From assembly GCF_016653635.2 (NCBI RefSeq), contig NZ_CP067420.1:4056001-4120000 (forward strand): a DNA stretch of 64,000 bases. Direction: 5' to 3'. The stretch is from Skermanella sp. TT6 (GTDB taxonomy: Bacteria > Pseudomonadota > Alphaproteobacteria > Azospirillales > Azospirillaceae). Shown here one piece after another: positions 51,663-60,389 of the stretch. Within the stretch, counting starts at the first letter, position 1; each line of letters opens with the position of its first letter. A program made the translations under genes and the position numbers. A model generated the notes under the pieces. It ran no database searches. It had not been told where the DNA came from and was given only the letters and a program-made list of their open reading frames with translations.

Positions 51663-51877
51663 GGTTTCGGCTCCAGGCCGCGCGCCGCCGTGGTCAAACG
51701 CATCCGGTAGACGCTCCAGCCGACATACCCGCCGCCCAGTGCGAGCAGCGACAGAAACTTGATGAACAGGCCCCATGGGCCGAACAGCCAGGTCATCACC
51801 TCGACCAGCAGTACGCCGAAGCCGGCCACCCCGAGCACCGCCGCGATGCCGGCCAAGGTGTACAAGGCGGACCTCAT
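51659..51877 (-). CDS. small membrane protein, two predicted spans
   Basis: The 72-residue protein begins MRSALYTLAGIAAVLGVAGF and has two hydrophobic segments, the second LFIKFLSLLALGGGYVGW. Start and stop overlap those of its neighbours by four bases (ATGA), so it is one of a chain of coupled small genes. Holin-like size and layout are noted, but there is no evidence for lysis genes. Function unknown. Confidence 0.6.
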   Translation of the reverse strand: MRSALYTLAGIAAVLGVAGFGVLLVEVMTWLFGPWGLFIKFLSLLALGGGYVGWSVYRMRLTTAARGLEPKP

Positions 51878-52140
51878 GATGCCGGCTCCAGCCGTCTCCG
51901 AACCGAGCAGGTCAGCTTTTCAATCAGGTATTTCGAGCGCTCCAGTTCGACCATGTTGTCGGTCGTCAGCAGCAGGTGAACGGCCCGGTCACAGGCCTCG
52001 ACCGTCGCGGCCCAGCGAGCCGTCGGTGTCGTCTCCGGCCAATCCATCGCTACAAGCAGCAAGTATCCCAGCCCCCCGCCGATCACGGCGGCCGCGACCC
52101 ACACAGGAACGATCCGCTTGATAAATTCAGCGTTGGTCAC
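51874..52140 (-). CDS. small membrane-anchored protein
   Basis: The 88-residue protein has an N-terminal membrane span (IVPVWVAAAVIGGGLGYLLL). A cytoplasmic or periplasmic helical tail follows (CDRAVHLLLTTDNMVELERS KYLIEKL). A GTG start overlaps the stop of the upstream gene (GTGA). A frameshifted paralogue lies at 51292-51539, so this type of gene has been duplicated within the cassette. Function unknown. Confidence 0.6.
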   Translation of the reverse strand: MTNAEFIKRIVPVWVAAAVIGGGLGYLLLVAMDWPETTPTARWAATVEACDRAVHLLLTTDNMVELERSKYLIEKLTCSVRRRLEPAS

Positions 52141-52481
52141 GGCTTAAGCTCGGGGAACGGAGGCAGCGGCGGCTCCAGCTTCCGCTCCAACTCCTCGACC
52201 CGCCGTTCCAGCCGGTCGATCCGCTGCTGAGTTCGCGCATAGGACTCGTAGAGCGAAGCGTAGTCGCGCCGGAGATCGAGCAGCGCCTGCTTGTCGGCAG
52301 ATAGCTCCGGCGTCCGGCGCATGATGCTCCGGTTCAGCTCCATGAGCGTGATGCTCAGCTCTCGCCGATCCTTCACCAAGTCGCGTAGGTCCACCGCCAT
52401 CATATCAAGCCGCTTGCTGATCCAAGTCAGGGTCGCAGGCTTGTCGTCGTCCTTCGGTCCGGTCGTGAGGTTGTCGTCCAT
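52137..52481 (-). CDS. coiled-coil protein heading the small-protein cassette
   Basis: The 114-residue protein begins MDDNLTTGPKDDDKPATLTW. It is a nearly continuous charged helix (DLRDLVKDRRELSITLMELN, RIDRLERRVEELERKLEPPL) with heptad pattern. No membrane segment is seen. AGGGAGGAAGCA precedes the ATG. The three genes downstream overlap end to end, so they were probably co-transcribed and may form a small membrane complex. Family not recognised. Confidence 0.65.
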   Translation of the reverse strand: MDDNLTTGPKDDDKPATLTWISKRLDMMAVDLRDLVKDRRELSITLMELNRSIMRRTPELSADKQALLDLRRDYASLYESYARTQQRIDRLERRVEELERKLEPPLPPFPELKP

Positions 52482-52767
52482 TGCTTCCTCCCTCGCTCTC
52501 GCGAGACCACGCTACCTGACTTGGTCGGCATCTGGAGCCGTCGCCAGCGAGCTAGCTCGGACGTCTGGTTGTCGCAAAGGATATAGTGGTGATCCACGCG
52601 CGAGACGACACCGGTTCCACGCTGCCGCCTTGTGGCCCGCAGAGACGCCGCTGGATGCCTTCTGGCCATCCGGCCGCGAGGTGACCCAAATGCCAACACC
52701 CGCTCCTACGGCTCCGAAATCGGTGCGGCGCGGCGCCTTGTCGCTGGCACCGGCCGGCTTCCTGTGC

Positions 52768-52857
52768 ATGACCGATATTATACGCCTGACCTACCCCGAG
52801 CTTGCCGAGCGCCTTGGCATCGAACCCGACAGCGCATTGAGGCGTCGAGGGACGTAA
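52768..52857 (+). pseudogene. truncated helix-turn-helix fragment
   Basis: The frame reads MTDIIRLTYPELAERLGIEP followed by DSALRRRGT and a stop. LTYPELAERLGIEPDSA resembles the N-terminal recognition helix of DNA-binding proteins found in mobile DNA of Azospirillum-like bacteria. Only 29 residues remain. It may be a remnant of a longer gene. Confidence 0.4.
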
Positions 52858-52956
52858 GCGGCCGCAAACTTTTAAGGAATTCAGGGTTGCAGCCTTACAT
52901 TGTCATGAACGTGCGTGGTAGCGAATAGAACATCGGGCCTGGATGGAGATGAACAA

Positions 52957-53208
52957 ATGGCGTGTATTGTCTGCGGAAAGCCAGTCAAGCCTGTCGTCGG
53001 GCGCGGTCGGCAGCCGCTTTACTGCGGGCCGAGGTGCCGAAGCCGCCAGGAGAAGGCCCGCGTGTATTGGGATCAGCGGGCGGCGATGGTAGCTGACCTC
53101 GGCTACTACGTCTCGAACCGGGACATGGAAGGCCGCACGCCCGAGCAGCGCGCCTTCTGGCAGCAGCAGCTTGACGCGGCCAGGGCGGCGCTCGGGAAGC
53201 GACCATGA
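52957..53208 (+). CDS. small zinc-ribbon protein
   Basis: The 83-residue protein begins MACIVCGKPVKPVVGRGRQP and has two cysteine pairs (CIVC and CGPRC) fit to bind one zinc. A helical tail follows (EQRAFWQQQLDAARAALG). Such proteins often accompany mobile DNA. GGAGATGAACAA precedes the ATG at 52957; an earlier in-frame start at 52915 is less well placed. Function unknown. Confidence 0.65.
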   Translation: MACIVCGKPVKPVVGRGRQPLYCGPRCRSRQEKARVYWDQRAAMVADLGYYVSNRDMEGRTPEQRAFWQQQLDAARAALGKRP

Positions 53209-53283
53209 CAGCTTTGAACCATGTCTAGGGCGGCGCTGGTAATCTGGACGAGAGCGCCCTTCATGAGCTAGAAATTTGGTTGA

Positions 53284-53622
53284 TCATTGGCAGTATGCTC
53301 CCGTTTTATCCCAGGCGAGATCACATTCGTGAGTCTCTTTGTGACATTCGGATAATGCGCTTAAAATAAAGAGAAAAACTACTATTGAAATCACCCAACT
53401 GTGCCAAGATTTTTCAGGCGGGGATGGCAGAGTAGAAGCATATTTACTTTTGGCTTCTTCTATAAAATGGCGGGCGTAATAAATACTAGAACATCTATAG
53501 ACGGGTTTTCCATCCTCTAGCACGACGAAAATCACGTGCTTATCAGTAACTAATCCAATTCTCTCTATCCGGTAATCGGGTTCACGAGCCTGATCGTCGG
53601 GCAAACCATCCTCCATGTCCAT
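53284..53622 (-). CDS. hypothetical protein with C-terminal membrane segment
   Basis: The 112-residue protein begins MDMEDGLPDDQAREPDYRIE. A small domain (HVIFVVLEDGKPVYRCSSIY) is followed by a membrane span (WVISIVVFLFILSALSEC) and a short Cys-containing tail. Base composition is clearly more AT-rich than the chromosomal genes, a sign of recent acquisition. A TTG three codons upstream is an alternative start. Function unknown. Confidence 0.55.
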   Translation of the reverse strand: MDMEDGLPDDQAREPDYRIERIGLVTDKHVIFVVLEDGKPVYRCSSIYYARHFIEEAKSKYASTLPSPPEKSWHSWVISIVVFLFILSALSECHKETHECDLAWDKTGAYCQ

Positions 53623-53857
53623 GAAGGTCAATTCACCATAGTAATATTAAAATGCCCTTTATCAGCGTGCTGACTTTTCCTAATTGGGATGCATCTGCTG
53701 TTTCCCTCGCGCGTGCACGGAAGGGGCAGCGTTATATATGATTGGATACATCGCTCCCAGCCCCAGTAATTCTTCCCGCGTGCGCGTGCACGCGAGGGTG
53801 CCGCGCTGTATCTGGCTGTGCTAATAGGGCCGCTGGTAGCATTAGAAAGGGCTCCTA

Positions 53858-54814
53858 ATGGACTCCCCACCACCGGATTTGCTGAGTTGGGCTTTCTGGT
53901 TCAAGGACAGCGCCAGCGTGCGGGATTTACTCGTTAGCCTTGGCGCGGTAATTGGTCTTCCTCTACTAATTTGGAGGGAAATAACTGGACATCGCACTGC
54001 CAACATAGCCGCCGAGCGGCACTTAAAGCAGATGGAAGCTGATCGTGAACGTCGAATCACAGATAGTTTCACTAAGGCAGTCGAACTGTTGGGAAAGCCG
54101 GAGTTAGAGGTTCGCTTAGGCGCGATCTATGCACTTGAACGCATCGCCCATGAAAGCCAGCGCGATCATTGGCCAATCATGGAAACGCTGACGGCATATG
54201 TACGCGAAAAGTCCCCAATATACGCGACTATTGATTCAAATCAGAGTCAGTCGTCTAGTGATGCAGCACCCACATACGGGATAGATTTGAGTGAGGGAAC
54301 TGCAAACCTATCACGAGAATTGAAGCAAAATTCAGCTTTACGATCCAGAGCTGATATTGAAGGTATTCTAACCATTCTACTCAGGCGGATTGTGAAGTAT
54401 GAAAAAGATGATCAACGTATCAATCTGACAAACACTCACTTAGTCGGCATTGGACTACGCGGCGCTAATCTGAGCGGCGCTAATTTGACCGGCGCCAACT
54501 TGGCCGGATCACACCTGTTCGGTATCAATTTGAGCGGAGCTTTTCTGTACAAAATCAATCTAAGCGGGGCCAGCTTGATTGAAGCCGATTTAAGCAAGGC
54601 TGCCTTGGACGGAGCTGACTTGAGCGAAGCTGATCTGGTAGGGGCTAACCTGCGTGAAGCCAGGCTGTACATGGCTAACTTAAGCGGAGCAGATTTGAGC
54701 GAGGCTGACCTGACTGGAGCCCGTCTCAGAGACGTTAACTTGGAAACCGTCACACTCTGCAACACCATCATGCCTGACGGCACCCTGAACAACCGGGATT
54801 GCGAAAAAAATTAG
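53858..54814 (+). CDS. pentapeptide-repeat membrane protein
   Basis: The 318-residue protein has an N-terminal membrane segment (VRDLLVSLGAVIGLPLLIW). A conserved cytoplasmic linker follows (DRERRITDSFTKAVELLG, VRLGAIYALERIAHESQRDH). From about residue 195 there are some 18 pentapeptides of the A(D/N)Lxx type, for example LRGANLSGANLTGANLAGSH and GADLSEADLVGANLREARLY. They form a right-handed beta helix. Proteins of this layout are common membrane-anchored pentapeptide proteins; their function is unknown. AAAGGGCTCCTA precedes the ATG. Confidence 0.88.
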   Translation: MDSPPPDLLSWAFWFKDSASVRDLLVSLGAVIGLPLLIWREITGHRTANIAAERHLKQMEADRERRITDSFTKAVELLGKPELEVRLGAIYALERIAHESQRDHWPIMETLTAYVREKSPIYATIDSNQSQSSSDAAPTYGIDLSEGTANLSRELKQNSALRSRADIEGILTILLRRIVKYEKDDQRINLTNTHLVGIGLRGANLSGANLTGANLAGSHLFGINLSGAFLYKINLSGASLIEADLSKAALDGADLSEADLVGANLREARLYMANLSGADLSEADLTGARLRDVNLETVTLCNTIMPDGTLNNRDCEKN

Positions 54815-55129
54815 GTCTGCTAAAGCCAAGCGAGACGCCGCCGGTTCCAAATTAACCAATACCCGCCAGGAAGGCCAGGAGCGGTCCGTGGGCGCGTTCT
54901 GGCTGGCTGGCCACTCCCCCAAGTGGTCCAAACGCCAAACTCGCCCCAGCGGCCCGGAAATCGCTCTGGTGCACATGAGTTCTGACATGAGTTCTCTATG
55001 CCAGCTTTGCTGCTCCCCTCTGCGTCGCCCGCCGCCGCCCCCAACGGCATTCGGCACATCCCGTTCCTGACCATCGCCTGGACCCGATGGCGCTGACTGG
55101 CGACACCGGATTTCGCCAGGGCGGGCGAC

Positions 55130-55240
55130 GCGATCACAAATTTTCCGTCAGGTACCCGTCGATCAAAGAAGAAAGGGCCGTTCTCTGGGCGAGGAATATC
55201 CGGCCGGTTCTGCCGGAAACGAAGGTGATCCGACCGTCTG
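55130..55240 (+). repeat. dispersed ~100-bp repeat, copy A
   Basis: The stretch GCGATCACAAATTTTCCGTC ... ends near TGCCGGAAACGAAGG and TCTGAGGGTTTA. It has imperfect copies in the same direction at 56389-56480 and 62407-62512. It borders the 3' end of the mandelate-racemase-family pseudogene. Confidence 0.65.
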
Positions 55241-55245
55241 AGGGT

Positions 55246-56312
55246 TTAGTCCACCACAAAGCGTGCGACGGCATCCTCGTCCCATGCCATGCCCAAGCCC
55301 GGTCCACGCGCCGTGACCATGCCGCCGACCGGGCGCACCGGCTCGGCCAGGATGGCGCCGGCCATGTCCAGGTATTCCAGGAAGTGGCAGGTCGGGCTGA
55401 CGGCCAGCGCATGCGCGCTCGCCTCGATGAACAGGTGGCTGGAAAGCGGCAGGCTGGCCCCTCGGCCAAAGCCATGGCACGCAGCCACCCCGTGATGCCG
55501 CCGATCTTCATCAAGTCGGGCATCGCCAGGTCGCAGGCGCGCGCCGCCACCGCACGAGCCATGTCCGATGGGAACCACCAGTTCTCGCCGGTCTGGACGG
55601 GGACCGGTGACGCGGCGCGGACGCGCGCATGCCCTTCCAGGTCCTCGGCGGCGACCGGCTCCTCCACCCAGGCCAGATCATAGGCGGCCAGCCGTTCGAT
55701 GCGGCGTATCGCCTCGGTGGCGCTCTGCGACTGGTTGAGGTCGACCATGAGCTGGACGTCGGGTCCGACGATGTCGCGGACCGCGCGGACCATCGCCGCG
55801 TCCTCGGCGGCGCTGCGCTCGCCGATTTTGATCTTGATGGCCCAGAAGCCGGCGCCAACGAATGCTTCCAGCATCGCCCGGTCGGCCACCGGATCGACCA
55901 GGCCGAAGCTGTCGTAGGCAGGCACCGGCCTAACGATCCCGCCGAGCAGTTCGGCGACACGGCCCAGTGCATCTCACAGCGCCATGTCCAGCCCGGACAG
56001 CGCCATGCCGACAAGACCCTGCCGCCCCAGAAGCCGGAAGGTCCCCGACAGGTCGAGGAACCGGTCAGCCGGCGCGACGGGCTTGCCGACGACCAGGTTG
56101 GCGATGTCGTTGAGGAATACGCAGAGCGGCTTCAGCACGAGGGGCGTGTAGCAGAAGATGTAGGCGCGCCCGATGACGTCCTGATCGGTCTGGACGTCGA
56201 TCAGGACCAGCGGTGCAGCCGGGATGGCGCCCGAGGCCGTTCGCAGCGGCCGCGGCATCGGCGCGAGCACCGGCCTTACTTGCAGTGATTGGATGGTCGG
56301 CAGCGTGCTCAT
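55246..56312 (-). pseudogene. mandelate racemase/muconate lactonizing enzyme family, inactivated
   Basis: The gene starts at 56312 (MSTLPTIQSLQVRPVLAPMP). An in-frame TGA at 55974-55976 stands where homologues have Trp (MALWDALGR). The frame then continues with the metal and catalytic segments FWAIKIKIGERSA, MVDLNQSQS, YDLAWVEEPVAAED and PVQTGENWWF. A frameshift in a G-rich run near 55458-55463 follows. The C-terminal end (LPLSSHLFIEASAHALAVSP ... VARFVVD) is in another frame and stops at 55246. Full length would be about 355 residues. The substrate cannot be guessed. Confidence 0.85.
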
Positions 56313-56388
56313 GTCGGGCCCCTCTGGATATAGAGCTTCAGGTCGTTCCGGCCTTGAGTAAGATCATCCTTGTTTCGAGAACGGTGAT

Positions 56389-56480
56389 CGCAAGCACAAT
56401 TTTTCTGCCCGGTATCCGTCGTTCAAAGAGGAAGGGGCCGTTTCCTGGAGGAATGTCCAGTCGGCTCTGCCGGAAAATGA
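56389..56480 (+). repeat. dispersed ~100-bp repeat, copy B
   Basis: GCAAGCACAATTTTTCTGCC ... TGCCGGAAAATGATC matches copy A (55130) over its whole length with about a third of positions changed. It lies upstream of the mandelate-racemase-family pseudogene, so copies A and B bracket that pseudogene. Confidence 0.6.
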
Positions 56481-56529
56481 TCTAGTGGTCCCGCACAGTT
56501 TTTTTTGACGTTCGGCGGAGCGGAGTGCG

Positions 56530-56625
56530 GTAGGTCGGCCTTCGCCCGTCAGGGCGAACGCCTACACCCTGCGTCAACGCTCCGGCCACGCTGTCGGCGT
56601 CGGCCTTCGGCCGAGGCCGACCTAC
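56530..56625. repeat. palindromic element with nested hairpins
   Basis: GTAGGTCGGCC at 56530-56540 and GGCCGACCTAC at 56615-56625 are outer arms. Inside are the smaller palindromes TTCGCCC...GGGCGAA and GTCGGCC...GGCCGAC. It looks like a REP-type intergenic element. Confidence 0.65.
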
Positions 56626-56945
56626 GGTAAATCAATCAAATCCACTGTGCCGAGCCACTAGTCTGGTTGCGCGACCGGTACGAGGAGTCCCGTCGCGCGA
56701 TCCGTAAGGGGGGTGTGGGGGTGCGCGAACGCGGCAATCTTCGGACCGGCCTATGGGACCCGCCCCCGCCATCGCCTCGGCATAGCTCCGCGCGACCTCG
56801 GAGATAAGTCCCAGTTCGCCACCTGTCCAGGAGATAGGATTGCTTCCAATCGACAGTTCAGCTTCACTTTAGGTTGCTGCGCGATGACTGCGACCTGGGA
56901 TGCGCCGCAATCCGCTCTCGGCTCCACGGTCTGAAAGTGAGATGG

Positions 56946-57279
56946 ATGTCCCGCACGCGCCTCGTTACTACGATCATCATGTTGGTCGGGTTGATCTCGG
57001 TCCTGCTGTCAATTGCAACCAACATCGCAACCAGCGAGCTGCCGGAGAGCTGGCAGCCGCACACCTGGCTGGCTTGGCCAGCCGTCATCCTCCTGACGGT
57101 CACGATCATCGGATTGTCCGTTTGGCAATCCATGCTCGATCCGCAAATAAGCGAAATCGGCGCAACTGCGCCAACTGGACAGGCCGACTCCAACCGAAGC
57201 CGAATGCTGGAAATCGTTCGGCAGACCTGGATCGATGGCTACCTGAAGCATTCGCTGGAGAACCTTGCGCAGATTGAAT
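56946..57279 (+). pseudogene. NACHT NTPase gene, 5' part (split by IS66)
   Basis: The first 111 codons encode two membrane spans (VTTIIMLVGLISVLLSIA and WPAVILLTVTIIGLSVW). A linker follows, RSRMLEIVRQTWIDGYLKHS and LENLAQIE, which is the usual entry to membrane-bound NACHT proteins. The IS66 element begins at 57280. Without it and one copy of the 8-bp duplication the protein continues as AQIEFGLETKPDAVNRPYDL and is 774 residues long. Confidence 0.85.
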
Positions 57280-57319
57280 GTAAGCGATGCGAGCGGACCC
57301 TTGGCCTTTGGCTGCGTGA

Positions 57320-57889
57320 TCACCGCATGGATCGGTTGCGGCGGGCCTTGAAGTGTTCGCGCAACTCCAGGATGGCCTTGGCTACGGCCGGGACGTCGGC
57401 CTCGGCGATGGCCGCCGTGCCGAACAGCACGGGGCCCAGGGCCTGGAACGGAGCATGTTCCGGTTTGCCCGGGTTGGTCACGCTCTTCCAGGCGCGCGGC
57501 GCCAGCCGGGTGGCCACCAGGAACCCGAGGGACCAGAAGATCGGGTCCAGCCCTCCTGCGTGGTGCGGCGCCAGATGCGGCCGGTACAGGCCGGGGAACT
57601 GCGCCATCGTCTCCGACAGGCGGTTATGGTGGTCCGCCACGGCCTGGACGGCCCGGTGCTCCCGGCTGCTCTCCGCGGCGAGCAGGGCGTGGTCGCCCAG
57701 CAGGTCGCCGAGCCAGATCCGCGGATCGAGGAACTTCGGCCCGATCAGCACGGCGGTCAGGTAGCCGTCGAGGCCGTCCAGCCGCGACACCGGCGCCGCC
57801 CGGCCCCGCTGGTACGCTTCGAGCTCCTCCGCGTCCTGCATCGCCCTGGGCGCCGCCGGTCCGGTCTGCGCAGCGGGCTCGGCCGTCAT
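57320..57889 (-). CDS. UPF0149/YecA-like passenger protein of IS66
   Basis: The 189-residue protein begins MTAEPAAQTGPAAPRAMQDA. It contains the UPF0149 signature region DGLDGYLTAVLIGPKFLDPR and a helical C-terminus. Proteins of this family are seen as the fourth gene of some IS66 elements; their role in transposition is unknown. Its ATG overlaps the stop of tnpC (ATGA). Confidence 0.8.
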   Translation of the reverse strand: MTAEPAAQTGPAAPRAMQDAEELEAYQRGRAAPVSRLDGLDGYLTAVLIGPKFLDPRIWLGDLLGDHALLAAESSREHRAVQAVADHHNRLSETMAQFPGLYRPHLAPHHAGGLDPIFWSLGFLVATRLAPRAWKSVTNPGKPEHAPFQALGPVLFGTAAIAEADVPAVAKAILELREHFKARRNRSMR

Positions 57890-59466
57890 GCCGCCCGGAC
57901 CGTCCCGGCATCGGCGCCCCGCTCGGCTTTCCATGCCCACGGCAGCAGGCGGTCGAGATCGTTGGCCTTCACGGCACCCGACACGATGCGCTCCAGCACG
58001 TCGGCCAGGTAGGAGAACGGGTCGAGGCCGTTCAGCCTGGCGCTGTTGATCAGCGAGGCGAGGATCGCCCAGTCCCGGCCGCCCGCCGCGGAGCCGGCGA
58101 ACAGGGCGTTCTTGCGGCCCAACCCGATCGGGCGCATCAGTCTCTCCACGGTGTTGGTATCCACCTCGATGCGGCCGTCCTCGAGGAAGGCGACCAGCCC
58201 GTCCCAGTGACCCAGGGTGTAGGAGATCGCCTTGGCCAGGCTCGACTGGCCGGAGATCTCCGCCCGCACCGCCATCAGCCGGACCTTCAGAGCTTCCAGG
58301 ATCGGCCGGGACCGGTCCTGCCGGACCCGCAGGCGGGTCTCCGCCGTCGTGCCGCGGATGCGTGCCTCGATGGCGTAGACCTCACCGAGGCGCCCGATCA
58401 CTTCCCGCGCCACCTCCGACCGGGTCGTCCTGAACACCGCCACGAACTTGCGGCGGGCATGGCTCAGGCAGAAGACGAGCCGGATCGTCGCCCGCCTCCG
58501 GCGGCGGACAAGCGCCTTGTAGGCCACATAGCCGTCCACCTGGAGAAGCCCGTCGAAGCCCGCCAGCTGGTCCTGGATCGCCGCCGTGTCCCGCCCCTCG
58601 GCGAACACGTAGCCGACCGCCGGTCGGGCCGGTCCCTGCCAGGGGCGGTCGTCCACCGCCTGGGCCCACAGCTGGCAGATCCTGGTGCGGCCCCGTCCGG
58701 GATCCAACCGGGGCAACGGCGTCTCGTCGCAGAACACCCGCTCCTGGGATCGGATGTAGAGCAGCAGCCGCTCGTACAGCGGCTTCAGCCACCACGCCGC
58801 CCGGCGAACCCAGAACACCAGCGTCGTCCGGTCCAGCGCGATGCCCTGGCCGGCGAACATCCGGGACTGCCGGTACAGCGGCAGGTGCCAGGCGAACTTC
58901 GCCACCACCACGTGGGCGACCAGCGCGGTGGTGGCCATGCCGCCGTCCACCACGCGCGGCCTGGCGGCGGCCTGGACCAGGGTGCCGCGGCAGCATCGGC
59001 AGGCATACTTCGGCCGGATGGTGCGCAGGACGCGCACAAGGGCCGGGATCACGTCCAGCGCCTCGGCGACGTCCTCGCCGATCCGGTGCATCGGCCCGGC
59101 GCAGCACGGGCACGCGGTGCTCTCCGGCTCGATAGTCGTCTCGACCCGCGGCAGATGCCGGGGCAGAGCGCCGACATTCCGGTTCGCCGGACGGCGCGGG
59201 TGCCGCCCCGGCTTCCCGGACGTGCGGTCCGCGTTGTCGTTGGCGGCCGGAGCCGCCTCGACGGCGAGGTCGCCGAGATCGAGGACGCCCTGCTCCGGGT
59301 CGATCATCGCGGCCCTCTCCGACTTCGCCCCGAAGATCATCGCCTTCAGGGTCTTCACCTGCGCCTGCAGATCCGCGTTCCTGGCCTCCAGATCACGGAT
59401 GATCCGGACCAGTTCGGCGGGGTCTGCGGGGAGCGGGTCGGGAGGCTCGGCCATGCCCCGGAGCAT
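57886..59466 (-). CDS. tnpC: IS66-family transposase TnpC
   Basis: The 526-residue protein has a leucine-zipper-like N-terminus (IIRDLEARNADLQAQVKTLK). A zinc-binding segment follows (CPCCAGPMH ... CRCC). DDE core residues are in ERVFCDETPLPRLDP, LLQVDGYVAYKAL and VDTNTVERLMRPIGLGRKN. No frameshift is visible. Confidence 0.95.
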   Translation of the reverse strand: MLRGMAEPPDPLPADPAELVRIIRDLEARNADLQAQVKTLKAMIFGAKSERAAMIDPEQGVLDLGDLAVEAAPAANDNADRTSGKPGRHPRRPANRNVGALPRHLPRVETTIEPESTACPCCAGPMHRIGEDVAEALDVIPALVRVLRTIRPKYACRCCRGTLVQAAARPRVVDGGMATTALVAHVVVAKFAWHLPLYRQSRMFAGQGIALDRTTLVFWVRRAAWWLKPLYERLLLYIRSQERVFCDETPLPRLDPGRGRTRICQLWAQAVDDRPWQGPARPAVGYVFAEGRDTAAIQDQLAGFDGLLQVDGYVAYKALVRRRRRATIRLVFCLSHARRKFVAVFRTTRSEVAREVIGRLGEVYAIEARIRGTTAETRLRVRQDRSRPILEALKVRLMAVRAEISGQSSLAKAISYTLGHWDGLVAFLEDGRIEVDTNTVERLMRPIGLGRKNALFAGSAAGGRDWAILASLINSARLNGLDPFSYLADVLERIVSGAVKANDLDRLLPWAWKAERGADAGTVRAA

Positions 59467-59505
59467 ACCGCAAAAGCCGGCAGCATCCCAGACGGATCAA
59501 CGCCT

Positions 59506-59859
59506 TCAGCCCATCCACCGGGGCGTCTTCACGGGTGGCGGCGCGGCCGCGCGCCACTCCAGTCCGTCGAGCAGCAGCGCGAACTGGACCGCGCTCAGCC
59601 GGACCGCGCCGTCCCGGACCGGCGGCCAGGGGAATCCGCCGTCCTCCAGCCACTTCGTTGCGAGGATCAATCCGCTACCGTCCCAAACCAGGAGCTTGAG
59701 CCGGTCCTTGCGCTTGGAGCGGAAGACGAAGACGTCACCGCAGTAGGGATCCGCCTTCAGCGCCTCGGCCACCAGGGCGACCAGGCCGTGGACCCCTTTG
59801 CGGAAATCGATCGGCTGCGTGGCGAGCACGACCTTGAGGCCGGGACGCGGCGTGATCAT
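59506..59859 (-). CDS. tnpB: IS66 accessory protein TnpB (Orf2)
   Basis: The 117-residue protein begins MITPRPGLKVVLATQPIDFR and contains the family core GDVFVFRSKRKDRLKLLVWD. It is required with TnpA for transposition of IS66 elements, by an unknown mechanism. The ATG overlaps the tnpA stop (ATGA). Confidence 0.93.
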   Translation of the reverse strand: MITPRPGLKVVLATQPIDFRKGVHGLVALVAEALKADPYCGDVFVFRSKRKDRLKLLVWDGSGLILATKWLEDGGFPWPPVRDGAVRLSAVQFALLLDGLEWRAAAPPPVKTPRWMG

Positions 59860-60305
59860 CCCCGCCCTCGGGCGGCCGCGACGACCGCCGCGGCGAGGCC
59901 GGGATCGACGGCGCCGTGGAACACCAGCCGCCCGCTGCGCAGATCCATCTCGATCCGGCCCGGCGCCGTCTCCCGGGATGCTTGACGCCGGTCCCGCGGA
60001 GGAGCGGGCGCAGGCTCCTCGACCACCGTGACCGGAACGAACAGCGGCGTCTGCGCCGGGGTCGCTTCCGGGACCGCACCTGCCTCCCGGCGCCAGACCG
60101 TGAGCAGGCCGCGGTTCACCCCGTTCCGCCGCGCGACCTCGGAGATGTTGGCGCCCGGCACCGCGCTCTCCGCCACGATGCGCGCCTTCTCCTGTGCCGT
60201 CCACACGCGCCGTTGACACCGTCCCGTGATCACCTCGACCCGCCGATACGGCCCGTCTTCATCCATGGCTTCAAGCCTGGGATGAAGCCTGACGCCATCC
60301 TCCAT
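59856..60305 (-). CDS. tnpA: IS66 accessory protein TnpA (Orf1)
   Basis: The 149-residue protein has a helix-turn-helix (WTAQEKARIVAESAVPGANI, then SEVARRNGVNRGLLTVWRRE). The C-terminal LVFHGAVDPGLAAAVVAAAR is typical of IS66 Orf1. An internal Met at residue 14 is a possible start. Confidence 0.9.
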   Translation of the reverse strand: MEDGVRLHPRLEAMDEDGPYRRVEVITGRCQRRVWTAQEKARIVAESAVPGANISEVARRNGVNRGLLTVWRREAGAVPEATPAQTPLFVPVTVVEEPAPAPPRDRRQASRETAPGRIEMDLRSGRLVFHGAVDPGLAAAVVAAARGRG

Positions 60306-60389
60306 CGCCCCCTCCGTGCTCCGTGAACCCGCGCGTAATCTCGCTCACAGACCCGGTTCCGGGAAGAAGGGTGCACTCGCATCGCTTAC

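Larger units (their letters stand above)
56313..56945. other. intergenic stretch with repeat copies, no gene seen
   Basis: The stretch between the pseudogene and the NACHT gene holds repeat copy B (56389-56480), a long palindrome (56530-56625) and segments related to the DNA around 62540 and 63928 (for example TATGGGACCCGCC and GGAGTCCCGTC). I see no coding sequence. Confidence 0.5.
57280..60389 (-). mobile_element. IS66-family insertion sequence with 8-bp target duplication
   Basis: Ends are GTAAGCGATGCGAGCGGACC at 57280 and, on the other strand from 60389, GTAAGCGATGCGAGTGCACC. GATTGAAT is present on both sides (57272-57279 and 60390-60397). The element carries tnpA, tnpB, tnpC and a passenger gene, all on the minus strand, and splits the NACHT gene. 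Confidence 0.95.

Noticed and set aside
52291-52857. Plus-strand 188-codon protein over the coiled-coil gene
   Set aside because: Its first two thirds are antisense to the well-supported minus-strand gene; only the last 29 codons resemble a known protein start and are listed as a fragment.
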